Positions 15,799-26,174 of a DNA stretch of 64,000 bases are shown one piece after another. The translations under genes were made by a program, and so were the position numbers. Within the stretch, counting starts at the first letter, position 1, and every line of letters begins with the position of its first letter. Source of the stretch: an uncultured Clostridia bacterium (lineage in GTDB: Bacteria > Bacillota > Clostridia > Lachnospirales > Anaerotignaceae); assembly GCA_902477755.1 (NCBI GenBank), contig CABSIK010000001.1:62001-126000 (forward strand), in the 5' to 3' direction. The notes beneath the pieces are model-generated. The model did not search any database, had not been told where the DNA came from, and saw only the letters and a list, made by a program, of their open reading frames with translations.

Positions 15799-15843
15799 GA
15801 CGCAATCAAGACTCTCAACAGGGTGAAGGCCGCTGATGAGGGC

Positions 15844-15870
15844 GGGCGGCAGAGTAACTGCCGCCCGTTT
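15844..15870 (+). promoter_or_regulatory. Intercistronic hairpin (attenuator or mRNA stabiliser)
   Basis: GGGCGGCAG at 15844-15852 and CTGCCGCCC at 15858-15866 form a perfect 9-bp GC-rich stem with a 5-nt loop, followed by GTTTATTTT. Such hairpins behind binding-protein genes are known to cause partial termination or protect the upstream mRNA. Confidence 0.75.
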
Positions 15871-15903
15871 ATTTTGCAAAAGAACATGAAAGGAGGGGTT
15901 TCA

Positions 15904-17439
15904 GTGGCAAAAACTATATTGGAAATGCGCAATATCACAAAAACATTCCCTGGGGTAAAAGCCCTGGACAATGTGAATCTGCAGGTGGAAGAAGGGGAGA
16001 TCCACGCTTTGGTAGGTGAAAATGGTGCTGGTAAGTCTACATTGATGAACGTACTCAGCGGTATTTATCCCTACGGCTCTTATGAGGGCGATATCATTTA
16101 TCAAGGCGAAGTTTGTCAGTTCAAAGTCATCAAAGACAGTGAAGCAAAGGGGATTGTAATCATCCATCAGGAACTGGCACTGGTACCGTACTTATCCATC
16201 GGTGAAAATATGTATCTGGGCAATGAACGGGGTGGAAAATACCACATTGACTGGGACGAAACTTATAACAAAGCAGACGTTTTGCTGAAGGAAGTAGGTC
16301 TGCACGAATCTTCTCACACATTGATTAAAGATATTGGTGTCGGCAAACAGCAGTTGGTAGAAATTGCGAAAGCATTGTCTAAAGATGTTAAGCTGCTGAT
16401 TCTGGACGAACCCACAGCATCATTAAATGAATCCGACAGTAAGGCGCTTTTGGAATTACTGCTGCAGTTCAAGCGCCAAGGAATGACCAGCATTATTATT
16501 TCTCATAAATTAAATGAAATTTCTTATGTAGCAGATAAAATCACCATCATCCGTGACGGGTCTACCATTGAAACACTGGTGAAAGGTGTGGACGATTTCT
16601 CCGAAGAACGTATCATCAAAGGCATGGTAGGCCGTGACATGTCCAGCCGTTTCCCGAAACGTGAATCTCATATTGGTGAGGTTATGCTGGAAGTCAAAGA
16701 TTGGACAGTATATCATCCGCAGTTTGAAGGCAGAAAGGTTTGCGACAATGTTTCCATGAATGTTCGCAAAGGCGAAGTTGTCGGCATCTCCGGCCTGATG
16801 GGTGCAGGGCGTACTGAGCTTGCCATGAGTATGTTTGGTCACAGTTATGGCGCCGACATCAGCGGTACCTTAAAACTGCACGGAAAAGAAGTACAGCTGA
16901 AAACAATTAAACAGGCCATTGAGGCAGGTCTTGCTTATGTAACAGAAGACCGTAAAGGCAATGGTTTGGTATTGTCAAATCCTATTCGTGTAAATACCAC
17001 ATTGGCACGTATGGAAAAAGTATCTCGTCATGGTGTCATCGACTTTGATGAGGAAAGAAGTGTAGCAGAAGATTATAAAAATGCACTGCACACAAAAACA
17101 CCCAGTATTGAACAGAATGTCGGCAACCTTTCCGGTGGTAACCAGCAAAAAGTATTGCTGGCAAAATGGATGTTTGCAGATCCTGATGTTTTGATTCTAG
17201 ACGAACCCACAAGAGGTATTGACGTTGGGGCAAAATATGAAATCTATTGTATCATCAATGACCTGGTTGCAGAAGGGAAATCTGTCATCATGATTTCTTC
17301 TGAGCTGCCTGAAATTTTGGGTATGAGTGACCGTGTTTATGTTATGAACGAAGGTCGTATGGTAGCAGAACTGCCTATCGAAGAAGCTACCAGTGAAGTC
17401 ATTATGTCAAAAATCCTGCAGTCCAGCGCAAAGAAATAA
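15904..17439 (+). CDS. Sugar ABC transporter ATP-binding protein, two ATPase domains
   Basis: This 511-residue protein has tandem ABC domains as in XylG, MglA and GguA. The first has Walker A GENGAGKS; the second has the degenerate GLMGAGRTE and the signature LSGGNQQK with [15 protein letters not shown] at 15904 is chosen because AAAGGAGGGG lies just before it; longer frames would run through the intercistronic hairpin. It energises uptake of the sugar bound by the upstream lipoprotein. Confidence 0.93.
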   Translation: MAKTILEMRNITKTFPGVKALDNVNLQVEEGEIHALVGENGAGKSTLMNVLSGIYPYGSYEGDIIYQGEVCQFKVIKDSEAKGIVIIHQELALVPYLSIGENMYLGNERGGKYHIDWDETYNKADVLLKEVGLHESSHTLIKDIGVGKQQLVEIAKALSKDVKLLILDEPTASLNESDSKALLELLLQFKRQGMTSIIISHKLNEISYVADKITIIRDGSTIETLVKGVDDFSEERIIKGMVGRDMSSRFPKRESHIGEVMLEVKDWTVYHPQFEGRKVCDNVSMNVRKGEVVGISGLMGAGRTELAMSMFGHSYGADISGTLKLHGKEVQLKTIKQAIEAGLAYVTEDRKGNGLVLSNPIRVNTTLARMEKVSRHGVIDFDEERSVAEDYKNALHTKTPSIEQNVGNLSGGNQQKVLLAKWMFADPDVLILDEPTRGIDVGAKYEIYCIINDLVAEGKSVIMISSELPEILGMSDRVYVMNEGRMVAELPIEEATSEVIMSKILQSSAKK

Positions 17440-17463
17440 GAAAATGAAGGGAGCGTTCTCCGT

Positions 17464-18630
17464 ATGAATAAAGTAAAAGCGGCCATGAAGAAAAATACCA
17501 TGCTGTTTGTATTGGTAATCGTCACGGTCTTATTCCAAATCTTAATCACTATTAATGGCAAAGGATCCATGTTTGCACCGACAAACGTGTCCAACCTGAT
17601 TATGCAGAACAGTTACGTTGTAATTCTGGCAACAGGCATGTTGCTGTGTATTTTGACTGGTGGTAACATCGACTTGTCCGTTGGTTCCATTGTTGCTTTG
17701 GTAGGTGCTGTTTCCGGTATCCTTATCGTAAACATGCAGGTAAATATTTACGTTGCAATGATCGCCTGCCTGGCAGTGGGTCTTGCAATCGGTATCTGGC
17801 AGGGCTTCTGGATTGCCTATATGAACATTCCGCCGTTCCTGGTAACCCTTTCCGGTATGTTGGTATGGCGTGGTCTGGCAACTGTCCTTCTGAATGGTAC
17901 TACCATTTCTCCTTATCCTGATAACTATCTGAAATACTTTACATCTTATATCTCTGGGGCAGACGCAAATAGCACATTGATCATCTCTCTGGTAATTGGT
18001 GCTGTATGCTGTGTCATTATGTTTGCGATTTCCTTGTATGCACAGGCGAAGAAACGCAGAAAAGGTTATGAAACAGGCAATACAACAATGCTGATCATCA
18101 AACTGGCAGTAATCGCAGTTGTTATGATGGCTGCATGCTATCTGCTGGGTAAAAACAAAGGTATCCCTGTTGTACTGATCCTGCTGGCAATCGTTGTGCT
18201 GGTATATGATTACCTGACAACACGTACCGTTCCTGGCCGTCACCTGTATGCTCTGGGCGGCAACGCAAAAGCAACACAGCTTTCCGGTATCGACACACGT
18301 AAGATCATGTTCGGTGCTTATGTAAACATGGCATTCCTGTCCGCAGTTGCAGCTCTGGTCTGCGTAGCACGTTTCAACTCCGCAGCTCCTTCCGCTGGTA
18401 CCAACTATGAAATGGATGCTATCGGCGCTTGCTTCATCGGTGGTGCTTCTGCATACGGTGGTACTGGTACCGTAGGCGGTGCTGTAATCGGTGCGATTTT
18501 CATGGGTATCCTGAACAATGGTATGTCTATTCTGGGTATCGACGCAAACTGGCAGAAAATGATCAAAGGTCTGGTACTGTTGTTTGCCGTAGTATTTGAC
18601 GTTGTAAGTAAAAAACGTTCCAAATCCTGA
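17464..18630 (+). CDS. Sugar ABC transporter permease (XylH/GguB-like)
   Basis: This 388-residue membrane protein has about ten hydrophobic segments and the family motifs LTGGNIDLSVGS (near residue 60), GRHLYALGGN and ACFIGGASAYGGTGTVGGA near the C-terminus. ATG at 17464 follows GAAGGGAG. A polar insert around residues 195-215 separates two halves. It forms the membrane pore for the upstream ATPase and binding protein. Confidence 0.92.
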   Translation: MNKVKAAMKKNTMLFVLVIVTVLFQILITINGKGSMFAPTNVSNLIMQNSYVVILATGMLLCILTGGNIDLSVGSIVALVGAVSGILIVNMQVNIYVAMIACLAVGLAIGIWQGFWIAYMNIPPFLVTLSGMLVWRGLATVLLNGTTISPYPDNYLKYFTSYISGADANSTLIISLVIGAVCCVIMFAISLYAQAKKRRKGYETGNTTMLIIKLAVIAVVMMAACYLLGKNKGIPVVLILLAIVVLVYDYLTTRTVPGRHLYALGGNAKATQLSGIDTRKIMFGAYVNMAFLSAVAALVCVARFNSAAPSAGTNYEMDAIGACFIGGASAYGGTGTVGGAVIGAIFMGILNNGMSILGIDANWQKMIKGLVLLFAVVFDVVSKKRSKS

Positions 18631-18648
18631 TTTTAAGGAGGCTTTACA

Positions 18649-20175
18649 ATGAATTATTTGCTTGGTATCGACATTGGTACTTCTGGTACCAAAACGGTGC
18701 TTTTTGATGAAGCAGGTCATGGGGTTGCTTCCTATACAGGAGAATATCCTATGGCACAGCCGAAAAATGGTTGGGCTGAACAGGATCCTGCGGACTGGTG
18801 GAATGCTGTTGTAGATGGCATTCGCGCTGTTCTTGCAAAGAGCGGTATCGACGCAGGGGAAATTCGTGGGATTGGTTTATCCGGTCAGATGCATTCTTTG
18901 GTGCTGCTGGATGAAAAGGGCGAAGTGCTTCGTCCTTCCATCCTTTGGTGTGACCAGAGAACCGCTGTGGAATGTGAAGAAATTCATACTTTAATGGGCG
19001 GCAAAGAACGCTACATCGAAATCACAGCAAACCCTGCCCTGACAGGTTTTACTGCTGGGAAAATCCTTTGGGTAAGAAAACACGAACCTGAAATTTATGC
19101 AAAAGCACGCCACATTTTGCTGGCGAAAGACTATATCCGTTATAAACTTTGTAATGTATATGCCACAGAAGTTTCAGATGCTTCCGGTATGGGGCTGCTG
19201 GATGTGCCGAATCGCTGCTGGTCTCAGGATGTATTGGAAAAATTGGATATTGATCCCGCAATGCTTGCAAAAGTATATGAAAGCCCTGAAGTAACAGGTA
19301 CCATCACTGTGGAAGCAGCTGCACTGACAGGACTGAAAGAAGGTACCATCGTTGTAGGCGGCGCTGGTGACAACGCAGCGGCTGCTGTTGGTACAGGTGT
19401 TGTAGAAGACGGCAGAGCTTTTGCTACCATCGGTACTTCCGGTGTGGTATTTGCTCACACAGATAAGCTTTCTATCGACCCTCAGGGCAGAGTACATACT
19501 TTCTGCTGTGCAGTACCTGGCGCATGGCATGTAATGGGCGTAACATTGGCAGCTGGTCAGTCCTTGAAATGGTATCGCGATAATTTCTGCGATGCAGACA
19601 AAGTGGAAGCAGATAAACAGGGTGTAGATCCTTATGATCTGATGACAGCTGAAGCTGCAAAAACACCTATCGGCTCCAACCGTTTGATCTATCTGCCTTA
19701 TCTGATGGGTGAAAGAACACCTCATCTTGACCCTGATTGCCGTGGTGCTTTCGTTGGTCTGTCTGGTATGCATACAAGATATGATCTGGTGCGTGCCGTT
19801 ATGGAAGGGGTAACATTCAGTCTCCGTGACTGCGCGGAAATCCTTCGTGGCATGGGTGTACAGTCTGATGTGATCTTGGCTTGCGGCGGCGGCGGTTCTT
19901 CCGCTTTCTGGCGTCAGATGATGGCAGATATTCTGGGATGCCCTGTTGCAACTACCATCAATAAAGAAGGCCCTGCTTTGGGTGTAGCAATCTTGGCAGG
20001 TGTTGGCGCAGGTCTGTATCCTTCTGTACCAGAAGCATGCAGACAGATTGTTGGCGTCAATGCTTCTCAGGACCCTGTTGCAGAACATGTAGCTGAGTAT
20101 AATAAATTCTATGAAATCTACCGTGGTCTCTATCCTGCTTTGAAAAATAGCTGGAAAGCACTGGCAGAATTATAA
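18649..20175 (+). CDS. xylB: Xylulokinase (FGGY family)
   Basis: This 508-residue FGGY kinase has the N-terminal phosphate loop GIDIGTSGTKTVLFD, the xylulokinase-type GLSGQMHSLVLLD, and the C-terminal ATP-site motif ACGGGGSSAFWRQMMADI. It phosphorylates D-xylulose to xylulose 5-phosphate for the pentose phosphate route. ATG at 18649 follows TAAGGAGG. The operon has no XylA-type isomerase; the fucose/arabinose-isomerase-like gene downstream may supply the ketose. Ribulose or another ketose remains possible. Confidence 0.9.
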   Translation: MNYLLGIDIGTSGTKTVLFDEAGHGVASYTGEYPMAQPKNGWAEQDPADWWNAVVDGIRAVLAKSGIDAGEIRGIGLSGQMHSLVLLDEKGEVLRPSILWCDQRTAVECEEIHTLMGGKERYIEITANPALTGFTAGKILWVRKHEPEIYAKARHILLAKDYIRYKLCNVYATEVSDASGMGLLDVPNRCWSQDVLEKLDIDPAMLAKVYESPEVTGTITVEAAALTGLKEGTIVVGGAGDNAAAAVGTGVVEDGRAFATIGTSGVVFAHTDKLSIDPQGRVHTFCCAVPGAWHVMGVTLAAGQSLKWYRDNFCDADKVEADKQGVDPYDLMTAEAAKTPIGSNRLIYLPYLMGERTPHLDPDCRGAFVGLSGMHTRYDLVRAVMEGVTFSLRDCAEILRGMGVQSDVILACGGGGSSAFWRQMMADILGCPVATTINKEGPALGVAILAGVGAGLYPSVPEACRQIVGVNASQDPVAEHVAEYNKFYEIYRGLYPALKNSWKALAEL

Positions 20176-20190
20176 AGAGAAGGTGAAAAT

Positions 20191-20829
20191 ATGAAAATCG
20201 AATCTGTATTCGATGCATCTTTCCGTCAGTACGGAAAGGTTGTGGAAGGACTGCACTTGGATGAACTGCTGGCAGCTCTTTCCAAAACAGAAAAACCCAC
20301 AGATGGTGTCATCTATGTTCCTGGTGATGATTCTTTGGAAAACACACCTGCCAAGAAGGAACTGGAAGACAATGTATACGGCGGTATGCCCATTCAGATT
20401 GGTTTCTGCAATGGTACAAATACAAAGCTGAACTGTGTGGAATATCATCGTGACAGCGAAATCAATATTCCTTGTGAAGATATGATTTTGCTGCTTGGTA
20501 AACAGACTGATATTGCTCCAGACTACCATCTGGATACAGCAACCATTCGTGCTTTTCTGGTACCTGCCGGAACAGCAGTGGAAGTATATGCCACAACATT
20601 GCATTATGCACCTTGTGATGCAAAGAAGGGTGAAGGCTTCCGCGTAGCGGTGGTACTGCCCAAAGGCACAAACACAGACAAACCCGAAATTGCAGTACTG
20701 AACGCAGAAGACCCCCTCCTGCGTGCAAGAAATAAATGGCTCATCGCCCATGCCGATGCCAGCGAAGCCAAAGATGGCGCATTCGTTGGCCTGGACGGAG
20801 TCAACATTGACATTGCAAACGAAATTTAA
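20191..20829 (+). CDS. DUF4867 family protein
   Basis: This 212-residue soluble protein matches the uncharacterised DUF4867 group. The middle (about residues 85-150), with AGTAVEVYATTLHYAPCD, looks like a cupin-type beta barrel, as in ureidoglycolate-lyase-like proteins. It has no signal peptide. It sits between xylulokinase and the isomerase-like gene with short gaps, so I infer a step or a regulatory role in the same sugar pathway, for example an epimerase, lactonase or mutarotase-like activity. The reaction is unknown. Confidence 0.75.
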   Translation: MKIESVFDASFRQYGKVVEGLHLDELLAALSKTEKPTDGVIYVPGDDSLENTPAKKELEDNVYGGMPIQIGFCNGTNTKLNCVEYHRDSEINIPCEDMILLLGKQTDIAPDYHLDTATIRAFLVPAGTAVEVYATTLHYAPCDAKKGEGFRVAVVLPKGTNTDKPEIAVLNAEDPLLRARNKWLIAHADASEAKDGAFVGLDGVNIDIANEI

Positions 20830-20864
20830 AGAGAAGTAATATGCCGAAAGAGAGGTAATGAAAA

Positions 20865-22334
20865 ATGCAGAATATTCCTGTAGTAAAAATGGGTATCATT
20901 TCCGTTAGCCGCAGCTGTTTCCCAGTTGCACTGTCCGAAATGCGCCGTCACAATGTTGTAAAAGCTTATGGCGCAGACCTGTATGAATGCCCTATCTGTG
21001 TTGAAACAGAACTGGATGCCAAAAAAGCAGTAGAAGATGTAAAAGCTGCTGGTGTTGACGCACTGGTTGTTTTCCTGGGCAACTTTGGCCCCGAAACACC
21101 TGAAACCATGATTGCTGATATGTTTGATGGCCCTCTGATGTACACATGTGCAGCAGAAGGCGATGGTGACCTGATGAACGGCCGCGGTGATGCTTACTGT
21201 GGTATGCTGAACGCTTCTTACAACCTGGGTCTGAGAGGCAAAAAAGTATACATCCCTGAATATCCTTGCGGTACAGCAGAAGAAGTTGCACAGCAGATTC
21301 GTGAATTTGTTCCCGTTGCAACAGCTCTGGTTGGTCTGAAAGGTCTGAAAATTTTTGCTTTCGGCCCTCGTCCCAACGACTTTCTGGCTTGTAACGCACC
21401 TATCAAAGCACTGTATGATCTGGGTGTAGCAGTGGAAGAACATTCCGAACTGGATCTGCTGGTAGCTTATAACAAACATAAAGATGACCCTCGTATCCCT
21501 GCCAAAGTAGAAGAAATGGCAGCAGAACTGGGCAATGAAAATCCTTATGCAGGCGTTCTGCCCAGACTGGCTCAGTATGAACTGACACTGGAAGACTGGA
21601 TGAAAGACAATCTGGGCTGCTCCAAATACGCTGCATTCGCGAATAAATGCTGGCCTGCATTCCAGACAGAATTTGGTTTCGTTCCTTGTTATGTAAACTC
21701 CCGTTTCACAGGCAGAGGCATCCCCATTTCCTGTGAAGTAGATATTTACGGCGCACTGAGTGAATATATTGGTCTGTGTGTATCCAATGCACCTGTAACA
21801 CTGCTGGATATCAACAACTCTGTACCTGCACAGATCTATAATGAAGATATTAAAGGCAAATGTGATTACCGCCTGAATGAAACATTTATGGGCTTCCACT
21901 GTGGTAACACATGCTCCAGTCTGCTGTGCAATCCTCATATGAGCTACCAGCTTATTATGAAACGTCAGCTGGAACCTGATGGTGAACCTGATATCACAAG
22001 AGGTACTATGGAAGGTGACATCAAAGCAGGGGATATCACATTCTTCCGCTTGCAGACAACAGCATCCACACAGCTGCGCGCTTATGTAGCACAGGGGGAA
22101 GTTCTGGATGTACCTACACGTTCCTTCGGTTCCATTGGTATCTTTGCAATTCCCGAAATGAACAGATTCTATCGTCATGTTCTCATCGAAAAACAGTATC
22201 CTCATCATGGTGCAGTTACATTCGGTCACCACGGCAAAGCGCTGTTTGAAGTATTCAAATATCTGGGTGTAACAGATATTGCTTATAATCAGCCAAAATC
22301 TTTGCCTTACCCTACAGAAAATCCTTTTGCATAA
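20865..22334 (+). CDS. L-fucose/L-arabinose isomerase family protein
   Basis: This 489-residue protein has the three-part architecture of fucose/arabinose isomerases: an N-terminal Rossmann-like part with VVFLGNFGPETPE, a middle domain, and a C-terminal metal-site part with ETFMGFHCGNTCSS and FGHHGKALFEVFKYLG. These enzymes interconvert aldoses and ketoses at a Mn2+ site. Next to a xylulokinase it probably makes the ketose that enzyme uses, so it may stand in for XylA; D-arabinose or L-fucose as substrate is also possible. ATG at 20865 follows GAGAGGTAATG. Last gene before a terminator. Confidence 0.85.
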   Translation: MQNIPVVKMGIISVSRSCFPVALSEMRRHNVVKAYGADLYECPICVETELDAKKAVEDVKAAGVDALVVFLGNFGPETPETMIADMFDGPLMYTCAAEGDGDLMNGRGDAYCGMLNASYNLGLRGKKVYIPEYPCGTAEEVAQQIREFVPVATALVGLKGLKIFAFGPRPNDFLACNAPIKALYDLGVAVEEHSELDLLVAYNKHKDDPRIPAKVEEMAAELGNENPYAGVLPRLAQYELTLEDWMKDNLGCSKYAAFANKCWPAFQTEFGFVPCYVNSRFTGRGIPISCEVDIYGALSEYIGLCVSNAPVTLLDINNSVPAQIYNEDIKGKCDYRLNETFMGFHCGNTCSSLLCNPHMSYQLIMKRQLEPDGEPDITRGTMEGDIKAGDITFFRLQTTASTQLRAYVAQGEVLDVPTRSFGSIGIFAIPEMNRFYRHVLIEKQYPHHGAVTFGHHGKALFEVFKYLGVTDIAYNQPKSLPYPTENPFA

Positions 22335-22396
22335 GCAAATATCGTTTGGAAATCCCTTTCTTTCAGGAAACTCATCACTAGAGTTTCTGGACAAGA

Positions 22397-22426
22397 GGCA
22401 GCCATCTCTGATGGCTGTCTTTTTTG
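22397..22426 (+). terminator. Terminator of the sugar operon
   Basis: GGCAGCCATC at 22397-22406 pairs with GATGGCTGTC at 22410-22419 around a 3-nt loop, followed by six T. Confidence 0.9.
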
Positions 22427-22590
22427 TATTAAAACTGTCCATTAGGGATGCTTTAAAAATTGAGAAATCTTTAAATACATTTCTGAATCCCGATAATTAA
22501 GAAATTTGAAATAGCTTTCATTTTACCCTTTATGATAAGATAGACCCATTAAGGGCATAGAAAGAAATTGAAAAAATAGGGGGACAATCT

Positions 22591-23280
22591 ATGAAGCGGA
22601 TCATGAAAATATGTGCCATCGGCGTGTGTATCGGGATAATATTAGCTATGATACAGATACATTTTCACATTGATGAGTCTGTTTTTTGGTTTGGTTATCG
22701 TATTGCTGCAAGTGTGATTCTGGTCGGTGTAATATGGATTAACTTGTTGTATAATCGATATTATTTCAAAAAAATAAGAAACTTAGCAGAACAATTTTTG
22801 AAGGAAGATACACAGAAATATATTGATGGTATGGAGGCTCTGCTGAAAACTGCTAAAGGACAAGGGCTGCGAAATATCCTAATTTTGGATTTGGCAGCAG
22901 GATATATGGAAAAACAGGAATATGAGAAAGCAATTTGTGTGCTGGATGAGTTGGCAAATAGGCGGTTGAGAGGTTCTTCCATCAAACTTTTTCATTGTTA
23001 TAAACTTTTCATTTGCTATTTTGAGACCCAACAGTATAAAAAAGCCATCACGTTATACAATGAGAATCAAAAACGCATTGAGAAATTCCGGTATCATAAA
23101 AAATTTGGTGCCTATGTCGCTATACTTGATGTGTTGGCAGCCATGATTCGTGAAAATTATCAGGAGGCAGAAGAAATGCTTGAAAGTGCAAAGAAAACTT
23201 ATGAGGAGACTTCATTTCAGGAGATATTTCAGATAGTATCCAATATGTTGGACGATATAAATGGCAAGTCCTATGAATAG
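22591..23280 (+). CDS. Membrane-anchored TPR-like protein
   Basis: This 229-residue protein has two N-terminal membrane helices (about residues 5-22 and 32-50). A helical cytoplasmic domain follows, with TPR-like repeats such as ILDLAAGYMEKQEYEKAICVLDEL and LFICYFETQQYKKAITLYNE. TPR domains mediate protein contacts; the partner is unknown. ATG at 22591 follows ATAGGGGGAC. It stands alone between two terminators, and its codon use is less biased than that of the sugar operon. Confidence 0.75.
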   Translation: MKRIMKICAIGVCIGIILAMIQIHFHIDESVFWFGYRIAASVILVGVIWINLLYNRYYFKKIRNLAEQFLKEDTQKYIDGMEALLKTAKGQGLRNILILDLAAGYMEKQEYEKAICVLDELANRRLRGSSIKLFHCYKLFICYFETQQYKKAITLYNENQKRIEKFRYHKKFGAYVAILDVLAAMIRENYQEAEEMLESAKKTYEETSFQEIFQIVSNMLDDINGKSYE

Positions 23281-23284
23281 AAGG

Positions 23285-23320
23285 AAGGCTGTTGACGCGA
23301 AAAAGTCATCAGCCTTTTTT
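23285..23320 (+). terminator. Terminator before clpB
   Basis: AAGGCTGTTGAC at 23285-23296 pairs with GTCATCAGCCTT at 23305-23316 with one mismatch, followed by T. Confidence 0.85.
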
Positions 23321-23387
23321 GTGCAAATAATGAAAAAATGCATAATTAATTCTATTATTCTTCGGAAAGTTTGTGCAAAAAGATTTG

Positions 23388-23414
23388 TTAGCACTCTTTA
23401 CAAGTGAGTGCTAA
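23388..23414. promoter_or_regulatory. CIRCE element (HrcA operator)
   Basis: TTAGCACTC at 23388-23396 and GAGTGCTAA at 23406-23414 form a perfect inverted repeat with the canonical 9-bp spacer. HrcA binds CIRCE and represses heat-shock genes. The operator overlaps the clpB promoter -35 box. Confidence 0.95.
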
Positions 23415-23425
23415 CAATGTATAAT
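23397..23425 (+). promoter_or_regulatory. clpB promoter inside and after CIRCE
   Basis: TTTACA at 23397-23402 lies within the CIRCE spacer, and TATAAT at 23420-23425 follows at 17-bp spacing. Bound HrcA would block RNA polymerase directly. Confidence 0.75.
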
Positions 23426-23493
23426 AATATCGTATTCAAAAGGAAATAACCTAAATTTTGAATAGATTTTAAATGGAGAAAGGTGGAATGGTT

Positions 23494-26082
23494 ATGAACT
23501 TACAAAAATTTACACAGAAATCTCTGGAGGCCATTCAAAACGCCCAATCTATGGCAGTGGAATATGGTAACCCCCAGATGGATCAACAGCATCTGCTGGT
23601 GACATTGCTGACACAGGAAGATGGTTTGATTCCGCAGCTGATGCAGAAAATGAATGTGAATGTCAACGGTTTGTTGCAGGCGGCGGAAAATGAAGTGAAA
23701 AAACTGCCTCGTGCAACAGGTGGACAGACATATGTTTCTTCTGACTTGGAAAAAACACTGACAGCAGCAGAAAAGCTGGCAGAAAACATGACTGACGAAT
23801 ATGTATCCGTAGAACATGTTTTCATGGCAATGGTAAATAGCCCTAATGCGGCACTGAAAGATATTTTCCGTCAGTATAATATTACCAAAGAAGGCTTTAT
23901 GAAGATTCTGGCAACAGTACGGGGCAATACCCGGGTGACCAGTGATTCTCCTGAAGCAACTTATGATGCTTTGAAGAAATACGGCACGGACCTGGTGGAA
24001 AAAGCAAGAAGCAAAAAACTGGACCCAGTGATCGGTCGTGACGATGAAATCCGTAACGTTATCCGTATCCTATCCAGAAAAACAAAAAATAATCCTGTGC
24101 TCATTGGGGAACCCGGTGTTGGTAAAACAGCTATTGCGGAAGGTCTGGCACAGCGTATTGTCAAAGAAGATGTTCCCAACAGTCTGAAAGACAAAACCAT
24201 TTTCTCTCTGGATATGGGTGCCCTTATTGCAGGCGCAAAATTCAGAGGCGAATTTGAAGAACGTCTGAAAGCCGTTTTGAATGAAGTCAAAAAGAGCGAA
24301 GGCAAAATCATTCTGTTCATCGATGAACTGCATACCATTGTTGGTGCAGGGAAATCCGATGGCGCTATGGATGCAGGCAACCTGCTGAAACCTATGCTAG
24401 CAAGAGGGGAACTGCATTGTATCGGTGCAACCACACTGAATGAATATAAACAGTATATTGAAAAAGACCCTGCTCTGGAACGTCGTTTCCAGCCCGTCAT
24501 GGTAAACGAACCTACCGTGGAAGACACTATCGCAATCCTGCGTGGTCTGAAAGAACGGTATGAAGTATATCATGGTGTAAAAATTCAGGATCAGGCGATG
24601 ATTGCGGCTGCGACACTGTCTAACCGTTACATCTCCGACAGATTCCTGCCCGATAAAGCCATCGACTTGGTGGATGAAGCCTGCGCCATGATTCGTACAG
24701 AAATGGACTCTATGCCTACAGAACTGGATGTCATTCAGAGAAAAATCATTCAGCATGAAATCGAAGAAGCAGCCCTGAAAAAAGAGGACGATAAACTGTC
24801 TAAAGAACATCTGGCAGAAATCCAGAAGGAACTGGCAGAAATGCGTGACCAGTTTGCAACTTTGAAAGCAAAATGGGAAAACGAAAAAGATGCCATCGGC
24901 GTTGTTCAGAAACTCCGTGAACAGATCGAAGATGTGAACGCAGAAATTGAAGCGGCTGAACGGAAATACGATCTGAACAAAGCAGCGGAACTGAAATACG
25001 GCAAACTGCCTCAGCTCCAGAAAGAACTGGAAGAAAAAGAACGGGAAGCTGAAGAAAACGGCAACAAGAATACTTTGCTTCGTGATAAGGTAACCGAGGA
25101 AGAAATCGCTCGTATCATCGAACGTTGGACAGGTATTCCTGTAGCCAAATTGATGGAAGGCGAACGTGAAAAACTGCTCCATCTGGAAGATATCCTCCAT
25201 GAAAGAGTCGTAGGGCAGGACGAAGCGGTTCAGAAAGTTGCAGAGGCAATTCTGAGAAGCCGCGCAGGTATCCAGAGCCCTAATAGACCTATTGGTTCCT
25301 TCATGTTCTTGGGGCCCACAGGTGTTGGTAAAACAGAATTGGCAAAAACATTGGCAGAATGTCTGTTTGACGATGAAAAGAATATGGTCAGAATCGATAT
25401 GACTGAATATATGGAAAAATTCAGCGTGTCTCGTCTGATTGGTGCGCCTCCCGGATATGTAGGTTATGAAGAAGGCGGTCAGCTGACAGAAGCTGTTCGG
25501 AGAAAACCTTATTCTGTCATTCTGTTTGATGAAGTAGAAAAAGCACATCCTGATGTGTTCAATATTCTGCTGCAGGTATTGGATGATGGCCGAATCACAG
25601 ACTCTCAGGGCAGAACTGTTGACTTCAAGAATACCGTTATCATTCTGACAAGCAATCTTGGCTCTAATTATCTGCTGGAAGGCATGGATGCCAACGGTGA
25701 AATTACTCAGGAAGCAAGAAATCAGGTGGAAGAACTGCTGCGTCATTCTTTCCGTCCTGAATTCCTGAACAGACTGGATGAAATCGTATTCTATAAACCG
25801 CTGACAAAGGACAATATCACCCATATCATTGACCTGATCCTGAAAGATCTGAACAAACGTCTGGCAGATAAACAGCTGAAATGCGAGCTGACAGAACGTG
25901 CAAAAGATTATATCGTAGAAACCGGTTATGACCCTGCCTTTGGTGCAAGACCACTGAAACGTTTGGTACAGCGTGACATCGAAACACTGCTGGCACGGAA
26001 GATCATTGCTGGTGACATTGATCAGGGCACAACTCTGGAAGTAGATGTAGAAAATGGTGAATACCATATTACAGCAAAATAA
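23494..26082 (+). CDS. clpB: ATP-dependent chaperone ClpB
   Basis: This 862-residue AAA+ disaggregase has an N-terminal Clp repeat domain and a first ATPase domain with [19 protein letters not shown] coiled-coil middle domain spans about residues 405-525, and the second ATPase domain has [16 protein letters not shown] and FDEVEKAH. ClpB pulls proteins out of aggregates with DnaK. ATG at 23494 gives the usual MNLQKFT start with AGGTGG 7 bp upstream; starts at 23473 or 23488 are possible. CIRCE control indicates HrcA-regulated heat-shock expression. Confidence 0.97.
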   Translation: MNLQKFTQKSLEAIQNAQSMAVEYGNPQMDQQHLLVTLLTQEDGLIPQLMQKMNVNVNGLLQAAENEVKKLPRATGGQTYVSSDLEKTLTAAEKLAENMTDEYVSVEHVFMAMVNSPNAALKDIFRQYNITKEGFMKILATVRGNTRVTSDSPEATYDALKKYGTDLVEKARSKKLDPVIGRDDEIRNVIRILSRKTKNNPVLIGEPGVGKTAIAEGLAQRIVKEDVPNSLKDKTIFSLDMGALIAGAKFRGEFEERLKAVLNEVKKSEGKIILFIDELHTIVGAGKSDGAMDAGNLLKPMLARGELHCIGATTLNEYKQYIEKDPALERRFQPVMVNEPTVEDTIAILRGLKERYEVYHGVKIQDQAMIAAATLSNRYISDRFLPDKAIDLVDEACAMIRTEMDSMPTELDVIQRKIIQHEIEEAALKKEDDKLSKEHLAEIQKELAEMRDQFATLKAKWENEKDAIGVVQKLREQIEDVNAEIEAAERKYDLNKAAELKYGKLPQLQKELEEKEREAEENGNKNTLLRDKVTEEEIARIIERWTGIPVAKLMEGEREKLLHLEDILHERVVGQDEAVQKVAEAILRSRAGIQSPNRPIGSFMFLGPTGVGKTELAKTLAECLFDDEKNMVRIDMTEYMEKFSVSRLIGAPPGYVGYEEGGQLTEAVRRKPYSVILFDEVEKAHPDVFNILLQVLDDGRITDSQGRTVDFKNTVIILTSNLGSNYLLEGMDANGEITQEARNQVEELLRHSFRPEFLNRLDEIVFYKPLTKDNITHIIDLILKDLNKRLADKQLKCELTERAKDYIVETGYDPAFGARPLKRLVQRDIETLLARKIIAGDIDQGTTLEVDVENGEYHITAK

Positions 26083-26119
26083 AATCTGTTTTTTGCAATG
26101 ACCTCCAAAGAATAGAGAA

Positions 26120-26163
26120 ACCCCATGGAACGACAGCATTCTGTTGTTCCATGGGGTATTTTT
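26120..26163 (+). terminator. Terminator of clpB
   Basis: A 17-bp stem joins 26120-26136 and 26141-26157 with one G-U pair and loop CATT, followed by ATTTTT. Confidence 0.9.
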
Positions 26164-26174
26164 ATGAGGAAAAC

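Noticed and set aside
14740..15879. 379-codon minus-strand frame opposite the binding-protein gene
   Set aside because: It is an antisense shadow caused by strongly biased codon use.
20826..22442. 538-codon minus-strand frame opposite the isomerase gene
   Set aside because: It is a codon-bias shadow of the well-supported plus-strand gene, with a low-complexity Cys/Phe/Ile-rich product and no ribosome site.
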